In this document: positions 52,376 through 60,805 of the stretch, one piece after another
Position numbering within the stretch: the stretch's first letter is position 1
Layout of the letters: every line of letters starts with the position of its first letter
DNA from: a bacterium
GTDB lineage: Bacteria; Electryoneota; RPQS01; DYHQ01
Direction: 5' to 3'
NCBI GenBank assembly: GCA_030622545.1
Contig: JAUXGA010000009.1
Coordinates: 1 to 64,000, forward strand
Length of the DNA stretch: 64,000 nucleotides
The notes under the pieces: generated by a model
The model's database searches: none
What the model saw: the letters and a program-made list of their open reading frames with translations, nothing else
Told to the model about the DNA's origin: nothing
Made by a program: the position numbers and the translations under genes

Positions 52376-55300
52376 TTAATTCTTCACCGACATCACCTGA
52401 TAGAAATGCTTCTCATAACTCGCCGCTTCACCTACAATCGTATACGGCGGAGCCGGAACAACAATCGGCATTCCTCCGAATGTATCCGGAGTGTCCGAAA
52501 TGTAGATATTGTATTCTGTCGCATCCGTCGGCGTCCAGTCCAAAATCACATCATCGCCAGAACGCCATGCCGTCAAATCCGTGACAGGATCCGGCTCGTC
52601 ATCCCAAAGCACCTGCGCGCTGTTCGACATCGACGATTCACCATCGGAATACTGCGCCGATACTTCATAGGTATAGGTCGTGTAAGGCAAGCCGGACATA
52701 TCATCCTCGTAGGTCAGCGCCTGCACCATCGAGTCAATCTTGCTACCGTTGCGATAGATGTTGTAGCTTTCAAGAGAGCCCAGCGAAGCACCGGATGATG
52801 GTGATTCCCAGCTCAGGTACGTCGTCGAACCGATAAGCTCTGCCTGCAGGTTCTGCGGCGGATTGTTCCCGACCAAAAGGATAACGCGCACATCATCAAT
52901 GTACCAGCCTTCCGCGCCACCGCCGTTGTCGCTGCCGAAATGGAACCGAATCTGGACATCACCCGAATACGCTCCCAAATCACACACCACTTCGCTCCAC
53001 GAAATGTTATCGCTGAAGCATGGTGTCGCACACGCAAATGGTCCGGTGTATGGGCTGCTGCCTCCGGCTGTGCAGCGCGTGACTTTATTATAGCCGCCTG
53101 TGGGCGTGAGCTGCTCCCAAGGACCGCCGCCCTCGGAAATCTCAATGATACCCGCGTCGTATGCCGAATCCGAATAGTAGATGGAAACTTCCGCTTCTAT
53201 CCAGTGCCAGAAGCGCAGTTCAGCGTGACCAGAGAGATTTATCGTCGGCGTGATCAGCACAGCGTCCATATGATTTGCGTAATCGCCTGTGCCCGTGTCA
53301 CCGCACTTCCATGCGTGCGTTGGCGATTGATAATCTTCCGTGGAAATATGCCATTGATCTGTCCAGCCGGCTTGATCCTCCTGATGTAACCAACCGCCCA
53401 CGCCATTTTCTATCGTGTCATAGAAACCGCCGATAGGCAACTCAAGCATGACGTGTTCCATACGTCCACCGTCCATCGTCACTTCGAGATAGAAAAACGC
53501 GCGATCCATTCCCGGAGCAGTCGGCAGTACTTCAACCGTGAACGTTGTCATAGCGCTGGAATGTCCGGCGTCGAGCAGCACAAGTGTGCCGGTGCTCTGT
53601 GTGATATTCAAATCGTCATGGTCTGTCGTCAATGTCCCGACAAGAGAGCTGGCGCTGGATGAACCGTCATTGTAGAGTGTCAATGTCAACGTCACAGTTT
53701 CGCCCGCATCCATCACGCCGTTATTGTTGCCGGTGGCATCGTCCACCAGTGAGGATGAAACCGTCAGCGCAGGCGCGTGAGCCGTAATCGTGAATGAATC
53801 AGTCCATTCTTCCCGCGCACCGTCTGATGCCGTTACGCTGACATTAATCACAAAACCGTCCGGAACATCAGCGGATACGTCAGCTTCGAAACCGTTCGGG
53901 ATAACTTTCTGCTGGCTCGCTGTAATCGTTCCGTAGTCTTCGGAATTATCAGTAATGTTCAGATACGCGTCTGTTGTAGCGATTGTCACCATGACGTTAT
54001 TCGCATCTTCGTTCCCGATATTTTCTTCGGTTAAAGTAATATCCAAGGTCTCGCCGAAGTCCGCCAGGCCATCGCCGTTTCCACCGGCCGTGTCGTCAAC
54101 ATCTACATCAGCCGTTACGATATACGGACCTGCGCTGGGGATAACCTCAATCGTTGTGATAACCGGTTGACGATTCTGCCGCGTGATCACGAGGTCGGTA
54201 TTTCCGGGAGTCGTGAAAGGCTCAAAATTAAGAGTGAGTTCACCGGTCTCATCCACTAATCCCGCGGCATAGAGTACGCCGTCACGACTAAGGCCCACAT
54301 AGGACCAAGGATCGGCCGTAACCTGAATTGAGCTCAGACTGATTAAAATCTGGCTCGGATAGTCCACGACATTTACGGATGGCACACCGAAATAGGTACT
54401 CAGTGCGGGGTCACCCATCAGGGCATAAATCTCCCAGTAATAATTGATCCGACTGCTGCCACCATCCACGACAGCCAAGTTGCCCGCCATAATGGCCGCA
54501 TACTGAGTAGTATACCACTCGGAGAAACTCTCGCCATGATCGTGGAATATGCCATCGTAAGCGCCGGGTCCTGTGCTCTCATAGGTCGGATTCGCGACAA
54601 TAGAACCATTGCCAACTCCCCACCAATAGTCCTCGTCCCAATAGGTGCTATTTGTGCCGCCAATGTAACCTATTGCACCTTTGTCCTCGGCGCGCAGCCA
54701 AGCTTCACCGAAGCAATTTCCCACATCGAAACTGTTAGTCAGGCAGCAGTTGCCGACAACGGTGGGATACTCGCTCGCGTTCTGCAGGCCGTCGATGTTG
54801 GAAATCGTGAAGCTGGGATTCGACCAAGATGTGGTGCTACCGTGCGCCGTGTAATTTGCATAACCCACGCCTTCGCTAACATTCTGGATAATGTCGGCTG
54901 AGTGATTTTGCGACTCGGGACAGAGATAGGTGTGCGAATAGATCCCGTGGCTCGCATTGAAGTAGTAAGTCGTGCCGTAGTTGATCTGCCCATTTCCCCA
55001 TGTAGAACAGTAAGTGGCGTCATAGCCGGCAATCATTACTACTTCACCTAAGAAACTGGGATCGGGCATTTCATAGCGTTCGTACTCCAAGGTTTTGTCA
55101 ATCTGAGGCTGGAGCTCTGAGGTGTTGCGGGCCGAGAAACGACCATAGTACATTTCGGGCATATAGTCACCGCCGTCAAGGGCCACATAATGCAGGTCAG
55201 TAACATGTCCGCCCGTATTTCCGTTCCAAGCCGGGACCTCACTCACATCACCTACGAAAAGTACAAAACTCGGCTTGGGATTTTCGGTGTCGTATATGCC

Positions 55301-56197
55301 TTGGATGTAGCTCTTAATCGAGGCTGTGGTCGTTCCCACCTCAGGATCGCCCACATAGCCGACAAACATTTCGTAGCCCTTCTTTATCTTCCATTCGATA
55401 AAAGGCTGAAGCTGGGTTTCAAACATGGGATCAGCAACGATGATGTACTTCACAGGATAGCGGATAATGTCATCGAGTATGGGAACCGGCTCGTAGTTCA
55501 ATACGAACTGCTGGTAAATGCCCTCAAAGTAAGGCGACCAAGTTCTTCTACGAAGGTCGCTTGTTGCCGCCGCATCTCCGCCGCTGAAATCAATCCTGAC
55601 CTCCAGATTATTGTAGACGGCTACCGTATGACTAACAGGATTATACTTCACGGGTTCCACGACCAAAGTGAAAAGCCGCATTCCGCGCAAAATACCCATC
55701 TCTTCAACATGAACCACTGGGTTGTCGCCGTAACCATTAACCGTATAGGCAGCTGCATCATAGACAAATGGCACATCTTCCGGCAATTGACTCTTGGAAA
55801 CCGATGGTTGAGCGGGCATCAGAGGTTGTGCAATGCCCTGCACAGCCAGCTCTATCTCCTCGACATTGTAACGAACGGCTTCTACCGAGATTTCAGCGTC
55901 GAGTGGTACGGAAATGATTTGGTAACTTACCGGAAGTTTAGGTTCACCGAGCCTCGTGCTGTAACTAAGATTCGGGATGCTGATGTGACTGAAAAGGCCG
56001 CGTTCAGTCTGCACGTCAAAACCCTCGATCCGCGAAAATCCGTACATCACGCTCAGGCCATTGTCGCTGCTACTGAGCACCTGCACGGCATCCTCCTGTG
56101 CCGCCAAGTCAATGGAACTTGCGCCGTAAGCAGGCAAGCTCGCAAAGCAAATCAGCGCTACTATGCTAACAAAAGTTCCCATGCGATTCCTCATCAT
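52376..56197 (-). CDS. Secreted C25 (gingipain-family) cysteine protease with multiple adhesin-like domains
   Basis: 1273 residues after AGGAGGAATAC. Signal peptide to about residue 25 (LICFASLPAYGAS). A prodomain-like region (residues 60-230) precedes the C25 catalytic domain, with the His in TAHGSTTSWS and the Cys in GNCCLTNSFDVGNC (about 455-490), followed by GAIGYIGGTNSTYW. Then come two CARDB-like domains (about 700-930), a jelly-roll module (WHISTEDYQSPTHAWKCG to GWYIDDVRVIL, about 950-1110), a FN3 domain, and a terminal FN3-like module ending FYQVMSVKN. The last module is almost identical to that of protease 2. It would be exported through the envelope, as gingipains are, but carries no recognisable T9SS signal of its own. 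Confidence 0.88.
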   Translation of the reverse strand: MMRNRMGTFVSIVALICFASLPAYGASSIDLAAQEDAVQVLSSSDNGLSVMYGFSRIEGFDVQTERGLFSHISIPNLSYSTRLGEPKLPVSYQIISVPLDAEISVEAVRYNVEEIELAVQGIAQPLMPAQPSVSKSQLPEDVPFVYDAAAYTVNGYGDNPVVHVEEMGILRGMRLFTLVVEPVKYNPVSHTVAVYNNLEVRIDFSGGDAAATSDLRRRTWSPYFEGIYQQFVLNYEPVPILDDIIRYPVKYIIVADPMFETQLQPFIEWKIKKGYEMFVGYVGDPEVGTTTASIKSYIQGIYDTENPKPSFVLFVGDVSEVPAWNGNTGGHVTDLHYVALDGGDYMPEMYYGRFSARNTSELQPQIDKTLEYERYEMPDPSFLGEVVMIAGYDATYCSTWGNGQINYGTTYYFNASHGIYSHTYLCPESQNHSADIIQNVSEGVGYANYTAHGSTTSWSNPSFTISNIDGLQNASEYPTVVGNCCLTNSFDVGNCFGEAWLRAEDKGAIGYIGGTNSTYWDEDYWWGVGNGSIVANPTYESTGPGAYDGIFHDHGESFSEWYTTQYAAIMAGNLAVVDGGSSRINYYWEIYALMGDPALSTYFGVPSVNVVDYPSQILISLSSIQVTADPWSYVGLSRDGVLYAAGLVDETGELTLNFEPFTTPGNTDLVITRQNRQPVITTIEVIPSAGPYIVTADVDVDDTAGGNGDGLADFGETLDITLTEENIGNEDANNVMVTIATTDAYLNITDNSEDYGTITASQQKVIPNGFEADVSADVPDGFVINVSVTASDGAREEWTDSFTITAHAPALTVSSSLVDDATGNNNGVMDAGETVTLTLTLYNDGSSSASSLVGTLTTDHDDLNITQSTGTLVLLDAGHSSAMTTFTVEVLPTAPGMDRAFFYLEVTMDGGRMEHVMLELPIGGFYDTIENGVGGWLHQEDQAGWTDQWHISTEDYQSPTHAWKCGDTGTGDYANHMDAVLITPTINLSGHAELRFWHWIEAEVSIYYSDSAYDAGIIEISEGGGPWEQLTPTGGYNKVTRCTAGGSSPYTGPFACATPCFSDNISWSEVVCDLGAYSGDVQIRFHFGSDNGGGAEGWYIDDVRVILLVGNNPPQNLQAELIGSTTYLSWESPSSGASLGSLESYNIYRNGSKIDSMVQALTYEDDMSGLPYTTYTYEVSAQYSDGESSMSNSAQVLWDDEPDPVTDLTAWRSGDDVILDWTPTDATEYNIYISDTPDTFGGMPIVVPAPPYTIVGEAASYEKHFYQVMSVKN

Positions 56198-56560
56198 GTA
56201 TTCCTCCTACCAGAATATCGAGCTTTCCCTTTCGCAGCTCAGTTTAGAACAATAATTATCAAATACTTACAATTACATGTAACCCATTTTTTCGCAACCT
56301 GAAAAATAAGCAAAAAACACTTCATATGCAAGCAAAATTCCCTCCAAACCTTGATTTTCAGCGAGTATATCAAAGCATGAGAAATTTCATAAAGTAATAA
56401 AAAACATTTGACCCTTACCTGCGATTTCCCTATATTCTGGTAATTACAGGATTTCCTCTGCGTTTTTTACATCGGATAACACCAAGTTCCGCATTTTCCT
56501 ACGACAACCGACCCACCCGTTGAGAGGCAATAAATCTCCCCCTGCGTGTGGACTGCGCCC
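56198..56560 (-). promoter_or_regulatory. Upstream region shared by the two C25 protease genes
   Basis: About 350 bases almost identical to 59072-59430, including the TATTCCTCC ribosome-binding complement and the AT-rich TTTCATAAAGTAATAAAAAAC region. The shared part must include the promoter. I cannot point to a -35/-10 pair with confidence. A CGCCGAG-type palindrome lies just outside at 56649. Confidence 0.55.
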
Positions 56561-56648
56561 ATAGGACTGGACAGATTGGGGGGGAATACGCAATTTCGCT
56601 GTGACCTGCCCGAATGAAACAGTCAAACTACTCATGAAACAATCCATT

Positions 56649-56794
56649 CGCCGAGCATGGTCCCCCGACCCTGCCGCAATATTCGCCTAGACGCGTAAAA
56701 AATAAGACAATCGTTCAAGAAATTGCACTAAAGAAAGAGCGGCCCCAGAAAATACATTTCAGGGCCGCCCATAGTTCAAGTACTTTTGCCGATG
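56649..56794. repeat. CGCCGAG palindrome and duplicated terminator after protease 2
   Basis: CGCCGAGCATGGTCCCCCGA with CCCTGCCGCAAT starts near 56651. The hairpin GCGGCCC / GGGCCGC at 56739-56768 copies the terminator at 52286-52316, with T-rich sequence on its left for leftward transcripts ending at 56795. Confidence 0.75.
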
Positions 56795-59071
56795 CTAATT
56801 CTTCACCGAAATCACCTGATAGAAATTCTTGTCATAATTCGCCGCGTCGCCGGTGACAGTGTAAGGAGGTGACGTCACAACAATCGGGTATACCCCACTG
56901 AAGTCCTCCGGATCATCCGAGATGTAGATGTGGTATTCGTCCGCATCCGTCGGCGTCCAATCTAAAATCACATCATCTCCCGAACGAATTGCCGTCAAAT
57001 CTGTAACTGGATCCATAATCGGCACCGAGCTTTGATATGGGTCGCAGTCATGGCCCGTGACGGTAATGTGCAGTGTGCCCGAAGTTGTAGCGCCCGCTCC
57101 CAAATCCATCGTCGCGGTGCCATCAGTAAAAAGATATTGCGTCGAGTATATCTCGCCGTTCTCGTCATGTACACACACAAGCGCCCAGTCACTGATGCTG
57201 CTGACGGTTACATCAAAACTTGTCGCTCCAACAAAAAGCGTCGCATCGTGTGTAACGCCAATCGCGACAGGAACCGCTGTCCACAAATCAATCGACGGAT
57301 CCCCCATGATATTGTACATCTCGAAATAACACCGCGTCGTGCTATTATCACCAAAATGAGCGAAAAAACGCAGCTTTCCGTAGTTCATCATCCCCGCAGT
57401 CCAGGTCTGATTTTCATCGCCGGGATTGACATTGGCGCAGAAACCCTCCATCACTCGCTTCTCGAGGATGTCGTCTTCGGTCCAATAGGAACTGACCGAA
57501 GATGCCATGATACCAATGCCCGCATGGTTGGCGCGAATCCAGGTTTCCGAAAAGCACTCTGGGTAGGAAGTCGAAGCAAAAGCACCAGTCAGACAGGAGT
57601 AGCTCTGGACAAAGGGATAGACGGTATTATAAAGGTTGTTCACATCGCTTTGCGAAAACCGCGGCCCATCACTCCATTCGTCATACCAACCGTGGCCTGA
57701 AAAGATGGAAAGGGAGCGTCCAGCGTTGTGGGCATCCCGCACCTCCTGCGTTATCGCACTGTAGGTGTGGCAATAGAGCTTGTCGCTTGTGTAACCATCC
57801 GGCGTTAGAAAGTTATCAATCACAAAGTTGTGCGTCCCTTCGGAAACCGTATAGTTATCTGCGGAAGCCAGAAACACAGCCCACTTTTCCCAGGTGTCAT
57901 TGCCTGTCCAACCGACCTGCTCGTATTCCATCGTCTTGGTGATGATATTCGTCAGGTCTGTCAGATTCACGACCGACCATCGCCCGAGGTCAGCATCCGC
58001 CTTATAATCAGTTCCTTCGAGCATCGTGTAGTTCAAATCTGTTTTGGGATCCCCCGTTCCGCTACCTCTCCAGGTGGGGATGGAGCCGATATCGCCAATC
58101 AAGAGAATAAAAGTCGGTGCAACTGGCCAATTGTCATAAGCATTCTGGATATAAGCCTTTATCTCAGTCGCCGATGCACCCGTCGTATTCGTTGTCTTGA
58201 ATTCCGTTCGGAAACCCTTGTCGAATTTCCAGTCCACATAGTCCAGCAAATCCGTATTCGTCTCCCATTGGGGATCCGTGATGATCAGCAGCAGCGGAGG
58301 TTCCGGCATACCGTTCAAATCTCGAGTTTGCTGATCCATTGACGTTTTGATGAGTAACCGATCCGTCAATGTCTCAAAGGGGAAGCTGTTATAACGCGCT
58401 TGTTTGGCGCGTGTCAGTTCCATATCCGAGCCGGTAAGCGTTATACGCACTTCCAAAGAAACAAGCGCTTTCACTTCCTGCGTAGCCGGGTTTACATCCA
58501 CCGGATACACAATCACTTCGACATAACGGTGTCCGCGAATAATCCCGATTTCGCCCATTTCAACTAACACGTCATGCTGATAAGCGTCTGTGGCGTAAAC
58601 CGCCTCATCGAAATAGAAAGGCGCATTTTCCAAAGCGCCCGGAAGCTTCTCGATCGGAGCCTGAACCGGATAAATCGGCGAACCGATTCCCAAATCCTCG
58701 AACGAATACGTCGCCACATTCATATTCAGAACCATCAATGATGGCGTAGCGCCATAAGGAATACTGACCATTTTCCGAATCGCCGGCAATTCCGGATGTC
58801 CAACGTCCCCGCAGATACCGCCGTCCACAACAGAGAGGTACGTGAAGCCGCCCCCCGGAGTCGAAACAGCGCTCTGGAACATGCCGGGTGATTGATAATA
58901 CAAATCGATTCCCGTCGGTGACGCCGTCCGTACATCCACACTCGGCGGCGCTTGACGGGAAATACCGTCCCACGCAACCCAGCCGTCATTCGTCGCAGCG
59001 TAAGCGACTACACCCACGAAACACAATAATGTGAAAAATGTAACAATGAACCTCGCATAATTCTTCATCAT
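56795..59071 (-). CDS. Secreted C25 (gingipain-family) cysteine protease 2, short form
   Basis: 758 residues from ATG at 59071 or 59068 after AGGAGGAATGC. Signal peptide to about residue 26 (LLCFVGVVAYAAT). The domain order is prodomain, then C25 catalytic core with His in FSGHGWYDEWSDG and Cys in SYSCLTGAFAS (about 470-515), an Ig-like domain, and the same C-terminal FN3-like module as protease 1, ending FYQVISVKN. It lacks protease 1's middle adhesin domains. The gene, its upstream 350 bases and its terminator are all duplicated with protease 1. Confidence 0.88.
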   Translation of the reverse strand: MMKNYARFIVTFFTLLCFVGVVAYAATNDGWVAWDGISRQAPPSVDVRTASPTGIDLYYQSPGMFQSAVSTPGGGFTYLSVVDGGICGDVGHPELPAIRKMVSIPYGATPSLMVLNMNVATYSFEDLGIGSPIYPVQAPIEKLPGALENAPFYFDEAVYATDAYQHDVLVEMGEIGIIRGHRYVEVIVYPVDVNPATQEVKALVSLEVRITLTGSDMELTRAKQARYNSFPFETLTDRLLIKTSMDQQTRDLNGMPEPPLLLIITDPQWETNTDLLDYVDWKFDKGFRTEFKTTNTTGASATEIKAYIQNAYDNWPVAPTFILLIGDIGSIPTWRGSGTGDPKTDLNYTMLEGTDYKADADLGRWSVVNLTDLTNIITKTMEYEQVGWTGNDTWEKWAVFLASADNYTVSEGTHNFVIDNFLTPDGYTSDKLYCHTYSAITQEVRDAHNAGRSLSIFSGHGWYDEWSDGPRFSQSDVNNLYNTVYPFVQSYSCLTGAFASTSYPECFSETWIRANHAGIGIMASSVSSYWTEDDILEKRVMEGFCANVNPGDENQTWTAGMMNYGKLRFFAHFGDNSTTRCYFEMYNIMGDPSIDLWTAVPVAIGVTHDATLFVGATSFDVTVSSISDWALVCVHDENGEIYSTQYLFTDGTATMDLGAGATTSGTLHITVTGHDCDPYQSSVPIMDPVTDLTAIRSGDDVILDWTPTDADEYHIYISDDPEDFSGVYPIVVTSPPYTVTGDAANYDKNFYQVISVKN

Positions 59072-59430
59072 GCATTCCTCCTACCAGATCTTGAGCTTTC
59101 CTTTTCGTAGCTCAGTTTAGAATAATTATCAAATACTTACAATTACAAGCAACCCATTTTTTCGCAACCTGAAAAATACGCAAAAAACATGTCATATGCA
59201 AGCAAAATTCCCTCCAAGCCCTGATTTTCAGCGAGTATATCAAAGCGCGAGAAATTTCATAAAGCAATAAAAAACATTTGACCCTTACCAGAGATTTCCC
59301 TATATTCTGGTAATTACAGGATTTCCCCTGCGTTTTTGCGCCGGTTAACACCAAGTTCCGCATTTTCCTACGACAACCAACCCACCCGCCGAGAGGCAAC
59401 AAATTTCCCCCCGCGTGTGGGGGGAGACAA
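59072..59430 (-). promoter_or_regulatory. Upstream region shared with protease 1
   Basis: Almost identical to 56198-56560. A CCCCCCGCGTGTGGGGGG palindrome is at about 59405-59424 in place of the altered CCCCTGCGTGTGGA at 56539, and a GCCGAGCTGGG element lies near 59453. Confidence 0.55.
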
Positions 59431-59615
59431 GGGGGGTAAAATACGCAATTTCGCCGAGCTGGGTTTTCGCCGCGGCATGCGTCCCGCGTACCCGGAATGT
59501 TGAATATTATCGTAGGGGCCGATCTGTGACCTGCTCGCAACGAAATGTAGATATAGACAGGTCCGCGATGTCTGGGACCGAAACAGTATCCCACTCAAAA
59601 AAGAGGAAACTGCAA

Positions 59616-60587
59616 ATGCAATCTAAGTCTGGACGCTGGATATTCTTCACAGTCGTCGCTGTCGTAGTCTCCTATGTCATTCTTGTTATCGTCTTATGGA
59701 AAGTCGGACTGATTGATTTCACGGGTACGGACAACAGCGCGAAAGTCTATTCAGCATTGATAGCACTGGTGGGTGGGTTCTTCAGCGTCATAGTTTCGAT
59801 TATCGGTTTGATCTTAAAATACTCTCTGGATCAAAGAAATACTGATATTAAAGAACAGGCCGAACGAAGGCTTGAGCTGGAGAGCCAGCGCAACAATGCC
59901 CTTAAGACTGAAGCGGAGAACCGATTGAAACTCGAGGCGGCAATTCGAGCCGTTGGGCTGTTAAGCACCAACACTGGAACTCTGGCACCAATGATACAGC
60001 GTGCAGGTGCCCTCTTCGCTTTGACAAGCCTGAATCGTTACAAACTTGCTACGGCACTCACAGCGGAATTGCTTGCGAAAGACGAACTTGATGCATACAG
60101 TGCTTCATCAATTCTTGACCACGCGATAGAATCAGGAGACCAGCGTACACAGGAAGAAGCTATTGGTGTTTTCAACTACTACGTTGAGAGATTTCTTTCA
60201 CCAAATGGCGCAGTTGTTTTGCCGGACAGCCTCCATAACTGGCGAGCAGATCTGACTGATTATTCCCGGCAATGGGCAGCGATGGCCTTGGGTCGCCTGC
60301 TTATCGCGCGTCCTTTATCCGAGTGGGATGAAAATCATGCAAATGCCATTCTGTCTGCGCTCTCGCTGGCATGGTTAAGGGAAACAAAAGAAGAACTAAA
60401 GCAAGATGTTGGTGCCATCCTGAAGAGTGCATTAAAAGCATACCCTGGTTTAGATACCATATTTCACCCACAACAACAGATAAGAATTAGAGATATTCGA
60501 TTTCAGGTAGCTTCTGTCACACCATTTTTTGATGCAGTAATTGCACTTCAAAAGCGAATTGAAAAGTGGGTTGCAGAAGGTTCGTGA
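59616..60587 (+). CDS. Membrane protein with coiled coil and HEAT-like C-terminus
   Basis: 323 residues from ATG at 59616, with AGAGG about ten bases before; earlier in-frame Mets lack a site. Two membrane helices (WIFFTVVAVVVSYVILVIVLW and LIALVGGFFSVIVSIIGLIL) with a short loop leave a cytoplasmic coiled coil (DIKEQAERRLELESQRNNALKTEAENRLKLEAAIR, about residues 80-115). The rest is helical with repeats such as AGALFALTSLNRYKLATALTAELL and RQWAAMALGRLLIARPL, like armadillo/HEAT. It has no known family. Proteins with two helices, a coiled coil and a helical sensor are frequent in membrane-associated defence or stress systems, but that is only an analogy. Confidence 0.65.
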   Translation: MQSKSGRWIFFTVVAVVVSYVILVIVLWKVGLIDFTGTDNSAKVYSALIALVGGFFSVIVSIIGLILKYSLDQRNTDIKEQAERRLELESQRNNALKTEAENRLKLEAAIRAVGLLSTNTGTLAPMIQRAGALFALTSLNRYKLATALTAELLAKDELDAYSASSILDHAIESGDQRTQEEAIGVFNYYVERFLSPNGAVVLPDSLHNWRADLTDYSRQWAAMALGRLLIARPLSEWDENHANAILSALSLAWLRETKEELKQDVGAILKSALKAYPGLDTIFHPQQQIRIRDIRFQVASVTPFFDAVIALQKRIEKWVAEGS

Positions 60588-60787
60588 GCTGGTTCACAGT
60601 AAATCACGTCACACTGACCATCTACAACCTCCTCGGCCAGCAAGTCACGCGCCTCATAGACAAGCAGCACCAGCCGGGCTCCTATACAATATCATGGAAC
60701 GCCACCGACCTCCCCTCCGGCCTCTACTTCTGCCGCATGCAATCCGGAAGCTTTATTCAAGTCAGAAAGTTAATGTTGTTGAAATAA
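60588..60787 (+). pseudogene. Orphan T9SS type-A-like sorting domain
   Basis: About 65 residues right after the membrane-protein stop read VTLTIYNLLGQQVTRLID, then QPGSYTISWNATDLPSGLYF and IQVRKLMLLK. This is the Por/T9SS C-terminal sorting pattern: 'IYN-LGQ-V--L', 'G-Y---W-A-DLPSG-Y' and a final basic 'K--LLK'. Such domains end secreted proteins and are removed on export. Here no protein precedes it in frame, so it is the tail of a deleted gene. It is the window's only T9SS signal. Confidence 0.8.
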
Positions 60788-60805
60788 AATCAGTCAAGGT
60801 CACTT

